Shown one piece after another: positions 45,410-53,617 of a DNA stretch of 64,000 nucleotides; position 1 is the stretch's first letter; the number at the start of each line of letters is the position of its first letter. The stretch covers positions 1,240,001 through 1,304,000 of the forward strand of contig NZ_SMSI01000001.1 of assembly GCF_004354915.1 (NCBI RefSeq), given 5' to 3'. The notes beneath the pieces are model-generated. The model did no database searches. It had not been told where the DNA came from and worked only from the letters and a program-made list of their open reading frames with translations. This stretch comes from Pseudohoeflea suaedae. Its GTDB lineage: Bacteria; Pseudomonadota; Alphaproteobacteria; Rhizobiales; Rhizobiaceae. Both the position numbers and the translations under genes were made by a program.

Positions 45410-46831
45410 TCATACCTTGACGACCTTGTCCAGGTTCATGATGCCGGCCGGGTCGAACGCCATCTTGATCCGCCGCATCAGCTCGATCTCGATCGGCTGA
45501 CGGATGGCGGCGAGTTCGTCGCGCTTCAGCTGGCCGATCCCGTGTTCGGCGGAAATCGAGCCCCCCATCTCCAGCACGATGCCGTGAACGATCTCGTTCA
45601 TCTCGCGCCAGCGGGCAATGTATTGAGCCTTGTCCGCGCCCACCGGCTGGGAGAGGTTGTAGTGGATGTTGCCGTCGCCCAGATGCCCGAAGGACACCAC
45701 GCGGATGCCGGGAATGCGCTCCCTGACGGCCTTGTCGGCCTTTTCCAGGAATTCCGGGACCTTGGCGACGGGCACCGAGACGTCGTGCTTGATCGATCCG
45801 CCCTCGGGTTTCTGCGAGGCCGAGATCGACTCGCGCAGGAGCCAGAGGGACTGGCGCTGCGCTTCGGTTTCCGAGGCCACCGCATCGCGGATCAGCCCAT
45901 TCTCGTTTGCGGCCTCGAACAGGCTTTCCATCAGCCCCCGCGCCGCTTCCTCCGACTGGCCGGAGGAAATCTCGAACAGCACGTACCAGGGATGGGCGTC
46001 GTCGAACGGATCGCGGGCACCCTCGATGTGCCTGAGCACGAATTCGAGCGAAATGCGCGGCATGATCTCGAAACCGGTCAGCGCCGGTCCGCAGGTATTC
46101 TCCGCCAGCCGGAACAGCTTCAGCGCCGCATCCGGGTCGACGACCCCCGCGAGGACGGTCTGGATGCTCTTGGGCCTTGGCGAGAGCTTCATCACCGCTG
46201 CGGTAATCACGCCGAGCGTCCCCTCCGCGCCGATGAACAGGTCGCGCAGGTCGTAGCCCGTATTGTCTTTCTTCAGCCGCCGCAGGCCGTTCCAGATTTC
46301 GCCGGTCGGCAGCACCACCTCGAGCCCGAGGCAGAGCTGGCGCGTATTGCCATAGGCCAGCACCGCCGTGCCGCCGGCATTGGTGGAGAGATTGCCGCCG
46401 ATCTGGCAGGTGCCTTCGGAGGCAAGCGAGAGCGGAAACATCAGTCCCGCCTCGTTCGCTGCCTCTTGCAGCCTTTGCAGGATGACGCCGGATTCCACGG
46501 TGATCGTGCCCCCGGCAGGATCGACGTCGCGGATGCGGTTCATGCGCGCCATGGAAAGAACGATCGCGCCGTCATGCGGGATCTGGCCACCCACATGGCC
46601 GGTATTGCCACCCTGGGGCACGATGACCGTGCCGGTCTCGGTGGCGAGCTTCATGATTGCCGAGACTTCCTCGGCACTGCCGGGCTTGAGAACCAGCGGG
46701 CTGTCGCCATGGAACAGTCCGCGCGTTTCCTCGAGATGCGGGGCGATATCGGCCGGATCGGTCAATACATTGCGTTCGCCGACGATTGCGATGAAGCGGG
46801 CGAGGAGGGCAGTGTTTGCGGTCTTTGACAT
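45410..46831 (-). CDS. FAD-linked oxidase (D-2-hydroxyacid / glycolate-oxidase-type dehydrogenase)
   Basis: A 473-residue flavoenzyme of the VAO/GlcD group. The FAD-binding domain shows VIVPQGGNTGHVGGQIP and GTCQIGGNLSTNAGGTAVLAYGN; the C-terminal domain has VSFGHLGDGNIHYN (with the histidine that binds substrate or metal) and SISAEHGIGQLKRDEL. Such enzymes oxidise D-lactate, D-2-hydroxyglutarate or glycolate; the exact substrate cannot be told. The ATG at 46831 gives the normal length. The next gene upstream on the same strand is the Sua5-type enzyme, 46 bases away. Confidence 0.9.
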   Translation of the reverse strand: MSKTANTALLARFIAIVGERNVLTDPADIAPHLEETRGLFHGDSPLVLKPGSAEEVSAIMKLATETGTVIVPQGGNTGHVGGQIPHDGAIVLSMARMNRIRDVDPAGGTITVESGVILQRLQEAANEAGLMFPLSLASEGTCQIGGNLSTNAGGTAVLAYGNTRQLCLGLEVVLPTGEIWNGLRRLKKDNTGYDLRDLFIGAEGTLGVITAAVMKLSPRPKSIQTVLAGVVDPDAALKLFRLAENTCGPALTGFEIMPRISLEFVLRHIEGARDPFDDAHPWYVLFEISSGQSEEAARGLMESLFEAANENGLIRDAVASETEAQRQSLWLLRESISASQKPEGGSIKHDVSVPVAKVPEFLEKADKAVRERIPGIRVVSFGHLGDGNIHYNLSQPVGADKAQYIARWREMNEIVHGIVLEMGGSISAEHGIGQLKRDELAAIRQPIEIELMRRIKMAFDPAGIMNLDKVVKV

Positions 46832-46877
46832 GGCTCGTCTTGTAGTCCCGGATGGGCCGGGTGTCGAGCGCCGGGGC

Positions 46878-47852
46878 CTATCCGCGGGGGGCCGCAGCGC
46901 GCCTGAGCCTGTCGACGATGGCTTCACCCAGATCGCGTTCCGGCACGTGTCCGACGCGGATGATTTTGGCGCCGCTTGCGTCCGCCTTCTTGAGGTAGCC
47001 GAAGAGATTGGCCGCGGCCTCGGCGAAATCGCCCGACGGACTGAGGTCGAGGATGATCCGTGCCTCACCGTCTCCGTCAAGCGCGGTGCCTCCGAAGCGG
47101 ATCACCGCATCGCCCGGCTCGGCGTGGCGGGCGTCGAGCGCGACGCCGGCTTCCGGCGCGTAGTGGGAGGTCAGCATGCCTGGCGCTTCGATCCTGCCGT
47201 CGCCGGCCGGTCGTATCACCTCGCGGCCCGCCGCATTCTCGATGTCGCTAGTGGCGATGCCACCCGGGCGCAGCAGCGTGAGGACGTCGTCCTCGACCTT
47301 GAGGATGGTCGATTCCACCCCGATGGGGGTGGCGCCCGCATCGAGGATGAGATTGATCCTGTCGCCCAGATCGTCCGCCACATGACCGGCAGTGGTGGCG
47401 CTTATCCTGCCGGAAAGGTTGGCGCTGGGCGCTGCGAGCGGCTTGCCGAAGGCGCCGATCAGCCGCCCGGCAAAGCCTTGCGGCGCGCGCACCGCGAGCG
47501 TGTCGAGGCCCGAGGTCGCCAGGTCATGGACAGTTCGATAGCGGGCCAGAGGCAGCACCAGCGTCAAAGCGCCCGGCCAGAACCTCTCCGCCAGCCGGCG
47601 TGCCAGCGGCGAGAACGTCACCTGGCGTTCGGCCATTGCGATATCGGACACGTGAGCGATCAGCGGATTGAAGCGCGGCCGGCCCTTTGCCTCGTAGATC
47701 CGGGTGATTGCGGCGGGGTCCGTTGCGTCGCCCGCAAGCCCGTACACGGTCTCGGTCGGCAGCCCGATCGGGCGGCCTGCGGACAACTCGGTCAGGGCGC
47801 GCCCGAAGGCAGCAGCCTCGTGATCGGCAATTGTGAGGATCTCCGCGCTCAT
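46878..47852 (-). CDS. L-threonylcarbamoyladenylate synthase (Sua5/YrdC/TsaC type)
   Basis: The 324-residue enzyme makes threonylcarbamoyl-AMP from Thr, bicarbonate and ATP, the first step of t6A37 tRNA modification. The YrdC domain shows LPTETVYGLAGDA, KGRPRFNPLIAHV, FWPGALTLVLP, and LAAPSANLSGRISAT. A C-terminal Sua5 domain follows a linker with SHYAPEAGVAL, making this the long Sua5 form and not short TsaC. The start used is the ATG of MSAEIL; an upstream start would add seven residues. Confidence 0.93.
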   Translation of the reverse strand: MSAEILTIADHEAAAFGRALTELSAGRPIGLPTETVYGLAGDATDPAAITRIYEAKGRPRFNPLIAHVSDIAMAERQVTFSPLARRLAERFWPGALTLVLPLARYRTVHDLATSGLDTLAVRAPQGFAGRLIGAFGKPLAAPSANLSGRISATTAGHVADDLGDRINLILDAGATPIGVESTILKVEDDVLTLLRPGGIATSDIENAAGREVIRPAGDGRIEAPGMLTSHYAPEAGVALDARHAEPGDAVIRFGGTALDGDGEARIILDLSPSGDFAEAAANLFGYLKKADASGAKIIRVGHVPERDLGEAIVDRLRRAAAPRG

Positions 47853-47943
47853 GGGCGCTCCGGCTGAATTCAAGACGCCGCCGCACTAGCCCATTGCCGC
47901 CCACGGCGCAATGCGGCGCCTGTGTGTTTCGTCGCAATTAATC

Positions 47944-47959
47944 TTGACGTAAACGTCAA
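47944..47959. promoter_or_regulatory. perfect 16-bp palindrome, candidate LiuR-like or TetR-type operator
   Basis: TTGACGTAAACGTCAA lies about 100 bases upstream of the acyl-CoA dehydrogenase gene, in the gap between it and the divergent Sua5-type gene. Two half-sites TTGACGT/ACGTCAA are separated by two bases. Similar palindromes are, as I recall, operators of MerR-type LiuR or related regulators of branched-chain and fatty-acid catabolism. The fit with the downstream beta-oxidation genes supports this, but the regulator is not in the window. Confidence 0.55.
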
Positions 47960-48062
47960 AATTTTCTGGCAAAGACCGAGCGCAGACGTTACCAATGGAG
48001 CCGAAAAGCACCAGATAAAGGACCATATCGCGGTCCGATCGCATACCAAGGGAGGAAGACGC

Positions 48063-49847
48063 ATGTATCGCGCCCCGGTCGACGAAATCGCCCATGTGCT
48101 CAAACATGTCGCGGGTCTTGGCAAGGCTATCGAGGACGGGCGCTTCGGCGATCTGTCCGAAGACCTTGTCGACGCCATCCTCGCCGAGGCCGGGCGTTTC
48201 GCCTCCGAGGAAATCGCCCCCATCAATGAAATCGGCGACCGCGAGGGCGCGACCCTCAAGGATGCCGAAGTCACCACCGCCACGGGCTGGAAGAAACTCT
48301 ATCGCGACTGGATCGGCGGTGGATGGAACGCGCTGACGGGACCGGAGGAATTCGGTGGGCAGGGGCTGCCGACGCTTCTCTCCGTGGCTGCCTTCGAAAT
48401 GTGGAACTCGGGCTCGCTCGCCTTCGCCATAGGTCCGACGCTGACCATCGGCGCGGTGGAGGCGCTGGAGAAGCACGCCTCCGAAGAACTGCAGCAGACC
48501 TATCTCGAAAAGCTCGTCTCCGGCGAATGGACGGGCACGATGAACCTGACCGAGCCGCAGGCCGGCTCCGATCTCGCGGCGCTGAAATCCCGCGCCGAAC
48601 GCCGGGACGACGGCACCTACCGCATTTTCGGCCAGAAGATCTTCATCACCTATGGCGAGCATGATCTGACCGACAACATCGTTCATCTGGTGCTTGCGCG
48701 CCTGCCGGATGCGCCGGCGGGGACCCGCGGCATTTCGCTGTTCCTCGTGCCCAAATTCATGGTCGATGACGACGGGTCGCTGGGGGCGCGCAACGATGTG
48801 TTCTGCGCCAGCCTCGAGCACAAGCTCGGCATTCACGGCTCTCCCACCTGCGTGATGATCTATGGTGACGGCAAATTCGGCGACGAGCCGGGTGCGATCG
48901 GCTATCTGGTCGGCGAGGAAAACAAGGGCCTCGCCTGCATGTTCACGATGATGAACAATGCACGTCTTCATGTCGGCATGCAGGGCGTGGCCGTGGCGGA
49001 GGCCGCCTATCAGAAGGCGCTCGCCTATGCCAGGGAGCGCACCCAGGGCAAGGCAGCCGGCCATGAGGGGGCGGGCATGAGCCCGATCATCGAACACCCG
49101 GATGTGCGCCGCATGCTGCTCACCATGAAGTCGCTGACGGCCGCAAGCCGTGCCATTTCCTACTGCTGTGCCCATGCCATCGACCTGGCGCGTGTTTCCG
49201 AAGGTGACGAGAAGACCAGATGGGCCGAGCGCGCCGGCATCTGGACGCCGATCGCCAAGGCTTTCTCCACGGATGCCGGCATGGATGTCGCCTCGCTCGG
49301 GGTTCAGGTTCACGGCGGGATGGGTTTTATCGAGGAAACGGGGGCCGCCCGCTTCTTCCGCGATGCCCGCATCGCGCCGATCTACGAGGGCACCAACGGC
49401 ATTCAGGCGATCGACCTTGTCACACGCAAGCTGCCTCTGTCCGACGGCGCAGCGGTCGCGGGACTGATCGCCGAACTCCGTGAAGATGCAGAAAGCGTCC
49501 GTGCGTCCAATTCTGCCGAACTCGATGGTGTGGCCGATGCACTGACAGCTGCGCTCGACGATCTGGAGGCCGCGACCGAATGGCTCGGAAACGCGCTCAA
49601 GGATGGCCGCAAGGACGCGGCGCTGGCGGGGGCGACGCCCTATCTCCGGCTCTTCGGCCTGGCAGCCGGCGGCGCGCTGATGGCCCGTGGCGCGGTGCGT
49701 GGCGGCAATGACGGCGGAGGGACGTCGCGCGCGGCCCTTGCCCGCTTCGCAGCCCTCAACCTGCTGCCCGAAACCGCCGCTCTCAGGCGCGTGGTGACCG
49801 GCGGCGGCGACAGGCTCGCCGAGGCTGCGTCTACCGCGCTCGACTGA
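48063..49847 (+). CDS. Acyl-CoA dehydrogenase, long DmdC-like form
   Basis: A 594-residue FAD enzyme for the alpha,beta-dehydrogenation of an acyl-CoA. It has the N-terminal extra region, core motifs MNLTEPQAGSDLAALK and FITYGEHDL, QVHGGMGFIEETGAARFFRDARIAPIYEGTNGIQ with the presumed catalytic base Glu442, and a C-terminal helical domain. This long architecture is shared with 3-methylmercaptopropionyl-CoA dehydrogenase (DmdC) and other homologues, so the substrate is open. GGGAGGAAG precedes the ATG at 48063. It is followed after 25 bases by a crotonase gene. Confidence 0.9.
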   Translation: MYRAPVDEIAHVLKHVAGLGKAIEDGRFGDLSEDLVDAILAEAGRFASEEIAPINEIGDREGATLKDAEVTTATGWKKLYRDWIGGGWNALTGPEEFGGQGLPTLLSVAAFEMWNSGSLAFAIGPTLTIGAVEALEKHASEELQQTYLEKLVSGEWTGTMNLTEPQAGSDLAALKSRAERRDDGTYRIFGQKIFITYGEHDLTDNIVHLVLARLPDAPAGTRGISLFLVPKFMVDDDGSLGARNDVFCASLEHKLGIHGSPTCVMIYGDGKFGDEPGAIGYLVGEENKGLACMFTMMNNARLHVGMQGVAVAEAAYQKALAYARERTQGKAAGHEGAGMSPIIEHPDVRRMLLTMKSLTAASRAISYCCAHAIDLARVSEGDEKTRWAERAGIWTPIAKAFSTDAGMDVASLGVQVHGGMGFIEETGAARFFRDARIAPIYEGTNGIQAIDLVTRKLPLSDGAAVAGLIAELREDAESVRASNSAELDGVADALTAALDDLEAATEWLGNALKDGRKDAALAGATPYLRLFGLAAGGALMARGAVRGGNDGGGTSRAALARFAALNLLPETAALRRVVTGGGDRLAEAASTALD

Positions 49848-49872
49848 TCACGGACAGGGAGGAGGAGTTTCC

Positions 49873-50628
49873 ATGACCGACCATATTCTCATCGAGCGCC
49901 GCGACGGCCTCAACATCATTAGGCTCAACCGTCCGGACAAGAAGAACGCGCTCACCCAGGAGATGTACGGCGCCATGAACGCGGCGCTGGAGGAGGGCGA
50001 GGCGAGCGAGGAGATCCGCGTCCACGTCATGCTCGGCGTCGAAGGCATATTCACCTCCGGCAACGACATCTCGGATTTCATGAAGATGGCGAGCGGAGGC
50101 GATCTTTCGGGCAGCGAGGTCCAGCGCTTCCTGCACAACATGGCGGGACTGAAGAAGCCGTTCGTCACCGGCGCCGACGGCATCGCGGTCGGGATCGGCA
50201 CGACGATCCACTTCCATGCCGACCTGACCTTCGCCACGCCGCGCACCGTCTTCCACACGCCGTTCACGGATCTGGCCCTCGTGCCCGAGGCAGGCTCGAG
50301 CCTTCTCGTGCCCTTGCTCGCGGGCCATCAGCGCGCCTATGCCATGCTGGCCGCCGGCCTGCCGTTTCCGGCTCGGGAGGCCAAGGAGGCCGGGCTCATC
50401 TACAAGGTGGTCGAGGAAGGCGCGCTCGACAGCGAGACGTTGGCAGCTGCCATGGCTTTGGCGAAGAAGCCGCCCCAGGCCATGGCTATCGCCAAGGAAC
50501 TCCTGCGCCGCACCGAACGCGAGGCGATCTCCGCCCGCATCGATGACGAGGTGCGCCTCTTTGCCGAACGCCTGCAGTCAGCCGAGGCCATGGCCGCGTT
50601 CCAGGCTTTCATGGCGCGCAGGAAGTAG
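49873..50628 (+). CDS. Crotonase-family enoyl-CoA hydratase/isomerase
   Basis: A 251-residue protein with the crotonase oxyanion-hole motif (HVMLGVEGIFTSGNDISDF) and ADGIAVGIGTTIHFHADLTFATPRTVFHTPFTDLALVPEAGSS. The single PEAGSS (Glu139) resembles the catalytic Glu of delta3,delta2-enoyl-CoA isomerases, in place of the paired glutamates of a classical hydratase, so an isomerase or atypical hydratase is likely. It is in an operon with the acyl-CoA dehydrogenase, consistent with beta-oxidation of a specific acyl chain. Confidence 0.88.
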   Translation: MTDHILIERRDGLNIIRLNRPDKKNALTQEMYGAMNAALEEGEASEEIRVHVMLGVEGIFTSGNDISDFMKMASGGDLSGSEVQRFLHNMAGLKKPFVTGADGIAVGIGTTIHFHADLTFATPRTVFHTPFTDLALVPEAGSSLLVPLLAGHQRAYAMLAAGLPFPAREAKEAGLIYKVVEEGALDSETLAAAMALAKKPPQAMAIAKELLRRTEREAISARIDDEVRLFAERLQSAEAMAAFQAFMARRK

Positions 50629-50786
50629 CCGGCGTAAATATCATTATAATATAATGTCTTACGGGTCTCGGGAAAGATGCTGTTGGAAAGTCGGATACAG
50701 TTCCCGCCCAGATGAATATCATTTGATTTTGTGCCTCCAAGTTGCAAAGGTGCGCACGGACTAACAGACATCTCTTGGGAGGGGGA

Positions 50787-51785
50787 ATGTCCGAAAGCAA
50801 CGAGGGAGGCGTCGGAATCGAGGAGTTCCTGCGCAGCCAGGACTTCATGCCGTTTTCGAACTGGCTGGTCGAGCGGCCGCGGGCAGGCTGGAACCTCAAG
50901 CGTGGCGAGCCGGTTTGCCCCCACCGCGAGCAGGCGCGCATAAGCGCCGACAATGCCGCGCTTCTGACCGCCCCCGATTGCGGGGCGGGATGGCATGCCC
51001 GGGTCGATGCCTTCGAATGGGCCCTGGCCGGTGTGCCGGACGAGCATCGCGAACAAGTGCGGGCGCGCTTCATGATCCGCTTCGACGCTCGCAGCTTCAG
51101 GGATGGCCGCACGGATCTCTCCGGCTTCCGCTTTCCATGTTCCACAAGCTTCGAGGATAGCGACTTCGGCGATGGCGAGGTCTGTTTCGCCGGCGCGAGC
51201 TTCGCCGGGCGCATGATCTCGTTCGCCGGCGCGCGCTTCGGCTCCGGGGATATCTCCTTTGCCGGTGCCAGGTTCGGCAGCGGGCCGGATCCGGTACGTG
51301 TCAGCTTCGATCGCGTCGGCTTCGGCGCGGATCTGGTCAATTTCGGCGGCGCGTCGTTTGCCGATGGCGAAATCAGTTTCGGCCTGACGCGCTTCGAACC
51401 CGGCGATGTCTGGTTCGACGGCGCGACCTTCGGCGATGGTCCGGTCTCCTTTGCCGGCGCCACCTTCGCGGACGGCACCATCTCCTTCGACGACACGCTT
51501 TTCGGGACGGGAACCAAGGACTTCCGAAAGGCCCGGTTCGAGGCGTGCGAGACGACATTCGACGGCGCCGATTTCGGCCAGGGCGACGTCAGTTTCGATC
51601 AGGTGGATTTCGGCGATGGCCTCGTCTCCTTCGATCGCTCCGTCTTCGGCGCCGGCACGCTCTCCTTCCAGGACTGCCGCGCCGGGGAGTGCCATTCCAC
51701 CTTCCGCCCCGCAGCCCTGAACGGCACCACCCTCAACTGCGCCAAAGTCTCCCTCGAAGGAGAGCTGAAGGTCTCCAACGGGTAG
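50787..51785 (+). CDS. 12-residue-repeat solenoid protein (pentapeptide-repeat-like), soluble paralogue
   Basis: A 332-residue protein. Residues 1-110 form a small N-terminal region with an EWALAGVPDEHREQVRARFMIRFD helix. From 122 to 297 there are 15 repeats of exactly 12 residues, of the type (V/I)SFxGAxFGxGx, with Phe at positions 122, 134, 146, 158, 174, 186 and on to 294; one four-residue insertion (PDPV) shifts the register once. This differs from continuous pentapeptide repeats, since phenylalanines are alternately 5 and 7 apart. A right-handed beta-solenoid is inferred. There is no membrane helix. It has a strong GGGAGGGGG binding site and precedes a paralogue by 72 bases. Confidence 0.8.
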   Translation: MSESNEGGVGIEEFLRSQDFMPFSNWLVERPRAGWNLKRGEPVCPHREQARISADNAALLTAPDCGAGWHARVDAFEWALAGVPDEHREQVRARFMIRFDARSFRDGRTDLSGFRFPCSTSFEDSDFGDGEVCFAGASFAGRMISFAGARFGSGDISFAGARFGSGPDPVRVSFDRVGFGADLVNFGGASFADGEISFGLTRFEPGDVWFDGATFGDGPVSFAGATFADGTISFDDTLFGTGTKDFRKARFEACETTFDGADFGQGDVSFDQVDFGDGLVSFDRSVFGAGTLSFQDCRAGECHSTFRPAALNGTTLNCAKVSLEGELKVSNG

Positions 51786-51857
51786 GGCTTCTCATCCAGA
51801 GAGCATTTGGATATTCCACGCGCAGTTGCAGCGCGAACGGAACGAGCGGGCGGGGAA

Positions 51858-53270
51858 ATGGCAGACGAAGACGGCGCAGTCGAGTGGGTCAAGCCCGAAT
51901 GGTGGCACAAGGATTTCGAGGCGTTTGAGGATTGGTTGATTGATGGGCCGGCGGGGAAGTGGCCAACTCCTTGGAGTGAAACGCAAAGTCTCAGTCTCGC
52001 TCAGGTTAAAATCGTCAACAGAAACGCAAAGAGACTTGCTGACAAAAATAACTGGAACGCAATTGCTAAGGCTTTTGCGGCAAAAATCGCTTCGCTGGAG
52101 GACGCTGATAGAGACGCGGTACGTGGGGCATTCCAAATTCATTTTGATCAGTTCGATTTCAAAGCAGCAAATACGAACTTCGCAAATTTTCTCTTCCCCT
52201 GCTCGGTGACGTTTGCAGGAGCTAAGTTTGGTTCCGAAACAGTAAGCTTCGACCGCGCTGTATTTCTCAAAGGTGATGTTGGGTTTAGCGATGTCGATTT
52301 CGGCAAAGGTGACGTTTGGTTCATGCAAGCCGATTTTGGGGATGGCGATGTGTCATTTGGGGGAGCAAAGTTTTCTGGTGACGTGATTTTCAGCGAGGCA
52401 GATTTTGGTGATGGGTACGTATGGTTCTCCGACGCGGAATTTGGGCGTGGGGCCGTGGCTTTTGCTGATGCGAGATTTGGCAGAGGGCAGGTGTTTTTTC
52501 TGCCAAGAAAGGTGGGTGGCACTGAGATATATTGGCCTCGCGCTTCATTCGCCGGAAGCATCGAATTTCGCGGTGAATTTAGCCGCTCAGTCGATTTAAG
52601 TAGCTGTACCGTCGCCGGGAACGCCAGCTTCGCCGGCTCAACCTTCGCTGAAATTCCCGATTTCACGGACGCCAAGTTCGATCGTCCGCCTGACGTCGCA
52701 GGGATGAAGGTTCCCCGACCAAAACTAAGTTGGCTCGGAATGGCCACGGAGCCCAAGGACGTTCTCAAGCTCCGTAAACTAAAATCCATGGCGCTCTCCG
52801 TCCATGACCACGAAAAGGACGGTGATTTCTTCGCGGCTGAAATGCTGGCCAAGCGCGGTACGGAAACGAAAAGCTTATGGGCGCTAGCGTCCAACGCGCT
52901 CTATTGGTGGCTGTCAGATTTCGGCCAGAGTTTCGGGCGCCCGGTTTGCTGGTGGATTGGGAGTTGGGCTGTCTTCAGCGGTCTGAATGCATGGTTGCTA
53001 ACATTCATGCGCGATGTGGAACTCGAGGATTGGAAATTTTCCGCCTTCCTCTCCCTCAAGAATTCCATCCCGCTCCTCGGCTCACTCTTCCGCTTCGCGC
53101 CTGCGCCCGAAAAGCACGTGAGCTGGTTTCAGCAATACTACGATGGGCTCGAGCAACACACCGCCACCGTCGATTGGCTGATCGGCCTCGGCGTCGTACA
53201 GAATATCTTCGGCGGGGTTTTGCTGTTTCTCTTCCTGCTCGCGCTGCGGAACCGGTTCAGGTTGAAGTAG
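51858..53270 (+). CDS. 12-residue-repeat solenoid protein with C-terminal membrane domain
   Basis: A 470-residue paralogue of the preceding protein. An N-terminal helical region (FEAFEDWLIDGPAG...; AVRGAFQIHFDQFDF) corresponds to that of its neighbour. About 13 repeats of 12 residues span 117-276 (VTFAGAKF, VSFDRAVF, VWFMQADF and so on, Phe at 119, 131, 143, 155, 167, 178, 190, 202...). A charged linker (VLKLRKLKSMALSVHDHEKDGDFFAAEM) leads to two membrane helices (about 362-384 and 442-464) flanking a possible re-entrant loop (FLSLKNSIPLLGSLF). The end, ALRNRFRLK, and LSDFGQSFGRP resemble membrane-anchored pentapeptide proteins of the COG1357 type. Its first half is much richer in A and T than its neighbours. 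Confidence 0.8.
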   Translation: MADEDGAVEWVKPEWWHKDFEAFEDWLIDGPAGKWPTPWSETQSLSLAQVKIVNRNAKRLADKNNWNAIAKAFAAKIASLEDADRDAVRGAFQIHFDQFDFKAANTNFANFLFPCSVTFAGAKFGSETVSFDRAVFLKGDVGFSDVDFGKGDVWFMQADFGDGDVSFGGAKFSGDVIFSEADFGDGYVWFSDAEFGRGAVAFADARFGRGQVFFLPRKVGGTEIYWPRASFAGSIEFRGEFSRSVDLSSCTVAGNASFAGSTFAEIPDFTDAKFDRPPDVAGMKVPRPKLSWLGMATEPKDVLKLRKLKSMALSVHDHEKDGDFFAAEMLAKRGTETKSLWALASNALYWWLSDFGQSFGRPVCWWIGSWAVFSGLNAWLLTFMRDVELEDWKFSAFLSLKNSIPLLGSLFRFAPAPEKHVSWFQQYYDGLEQHTATVDWLIGLGVVQNIFGGVLLFLFLLALRNRFRLK

Positions 53271-53334
53271 GGCCAGCGAGGCGCCGTCCTTGGCCGAGGC
53301 GTGTTTTTGCTTGCCTGTCCTGCTCTTTCGGTCG

Positions 53335-53363
53335 TCATGCCCGGACTTGATCCGGGCATCCAT
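53335..53363 (+). repeat. palindromic intergenic repeat, left copy
   Basis: A 29-bp copy beginning TCATGCCCGGACTTGAT and ending CGGGCATCCAT. It contains the near-palindrome CCCGGA...TCCGGG. Its exact reverse complement occurs at 53464-53492. This motif, around GCCCGGACTTGATCCGGGC, is a well-known high-copy intergenic element in alphaproteobacteria. Confidence 0.85.
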
Positions 53364-53463
53364 ACCCTAAGAGGTGCGGCACGCTGGTTCTCGCGTGAGC
53401 CTCATGGAGTTGGTCCTTTGACATCGTCGGACATGATCATCTACCGCGGTTCGGCATCACGGA

Positions 53464-53492
53464 ATGGATGCCCGGATCAAGTCCGGGCATGA
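53464..53492 (-). repeat. palindromic intergenic repeat, right copy (inverted)
   Basis: A 29-bp stretch identical to the reverse complement of 53335-53363. The two copies frame about 100 bp of unremarkable sequence, so the transcript of this region could form a long hairpin, as in BIME-like elements. Confidence 0.85.
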
Positions 53493-53617
53493 AGAAGGAG
53501 GAGGGGGGCTGCCGTTCACCCCCTTTGTCACGCTCGGTGAGCTGGGCCAGCGGTCTCGGCCGGCCTTCGGACCCTACGGCAAGGGGGGGCCGCGCTCGCT
53601 CGGGGCAGGAAATCGCC

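Larger units (their letters stand above)
53271..53617. other. intergenic region with an inverted pair of palindromic repeats
   Basis: This 347-bp stretch between the solenoid gene and the RlmD-like gene holds no convincing coding region; an open frame across it reads through the repeats. It carries two inverted 29-bp palindromic copies (listed separately) and then GC-rich, partly homopolymeric sequence (GGGGGGG near 53586) at its end. Confidence 0.6.
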
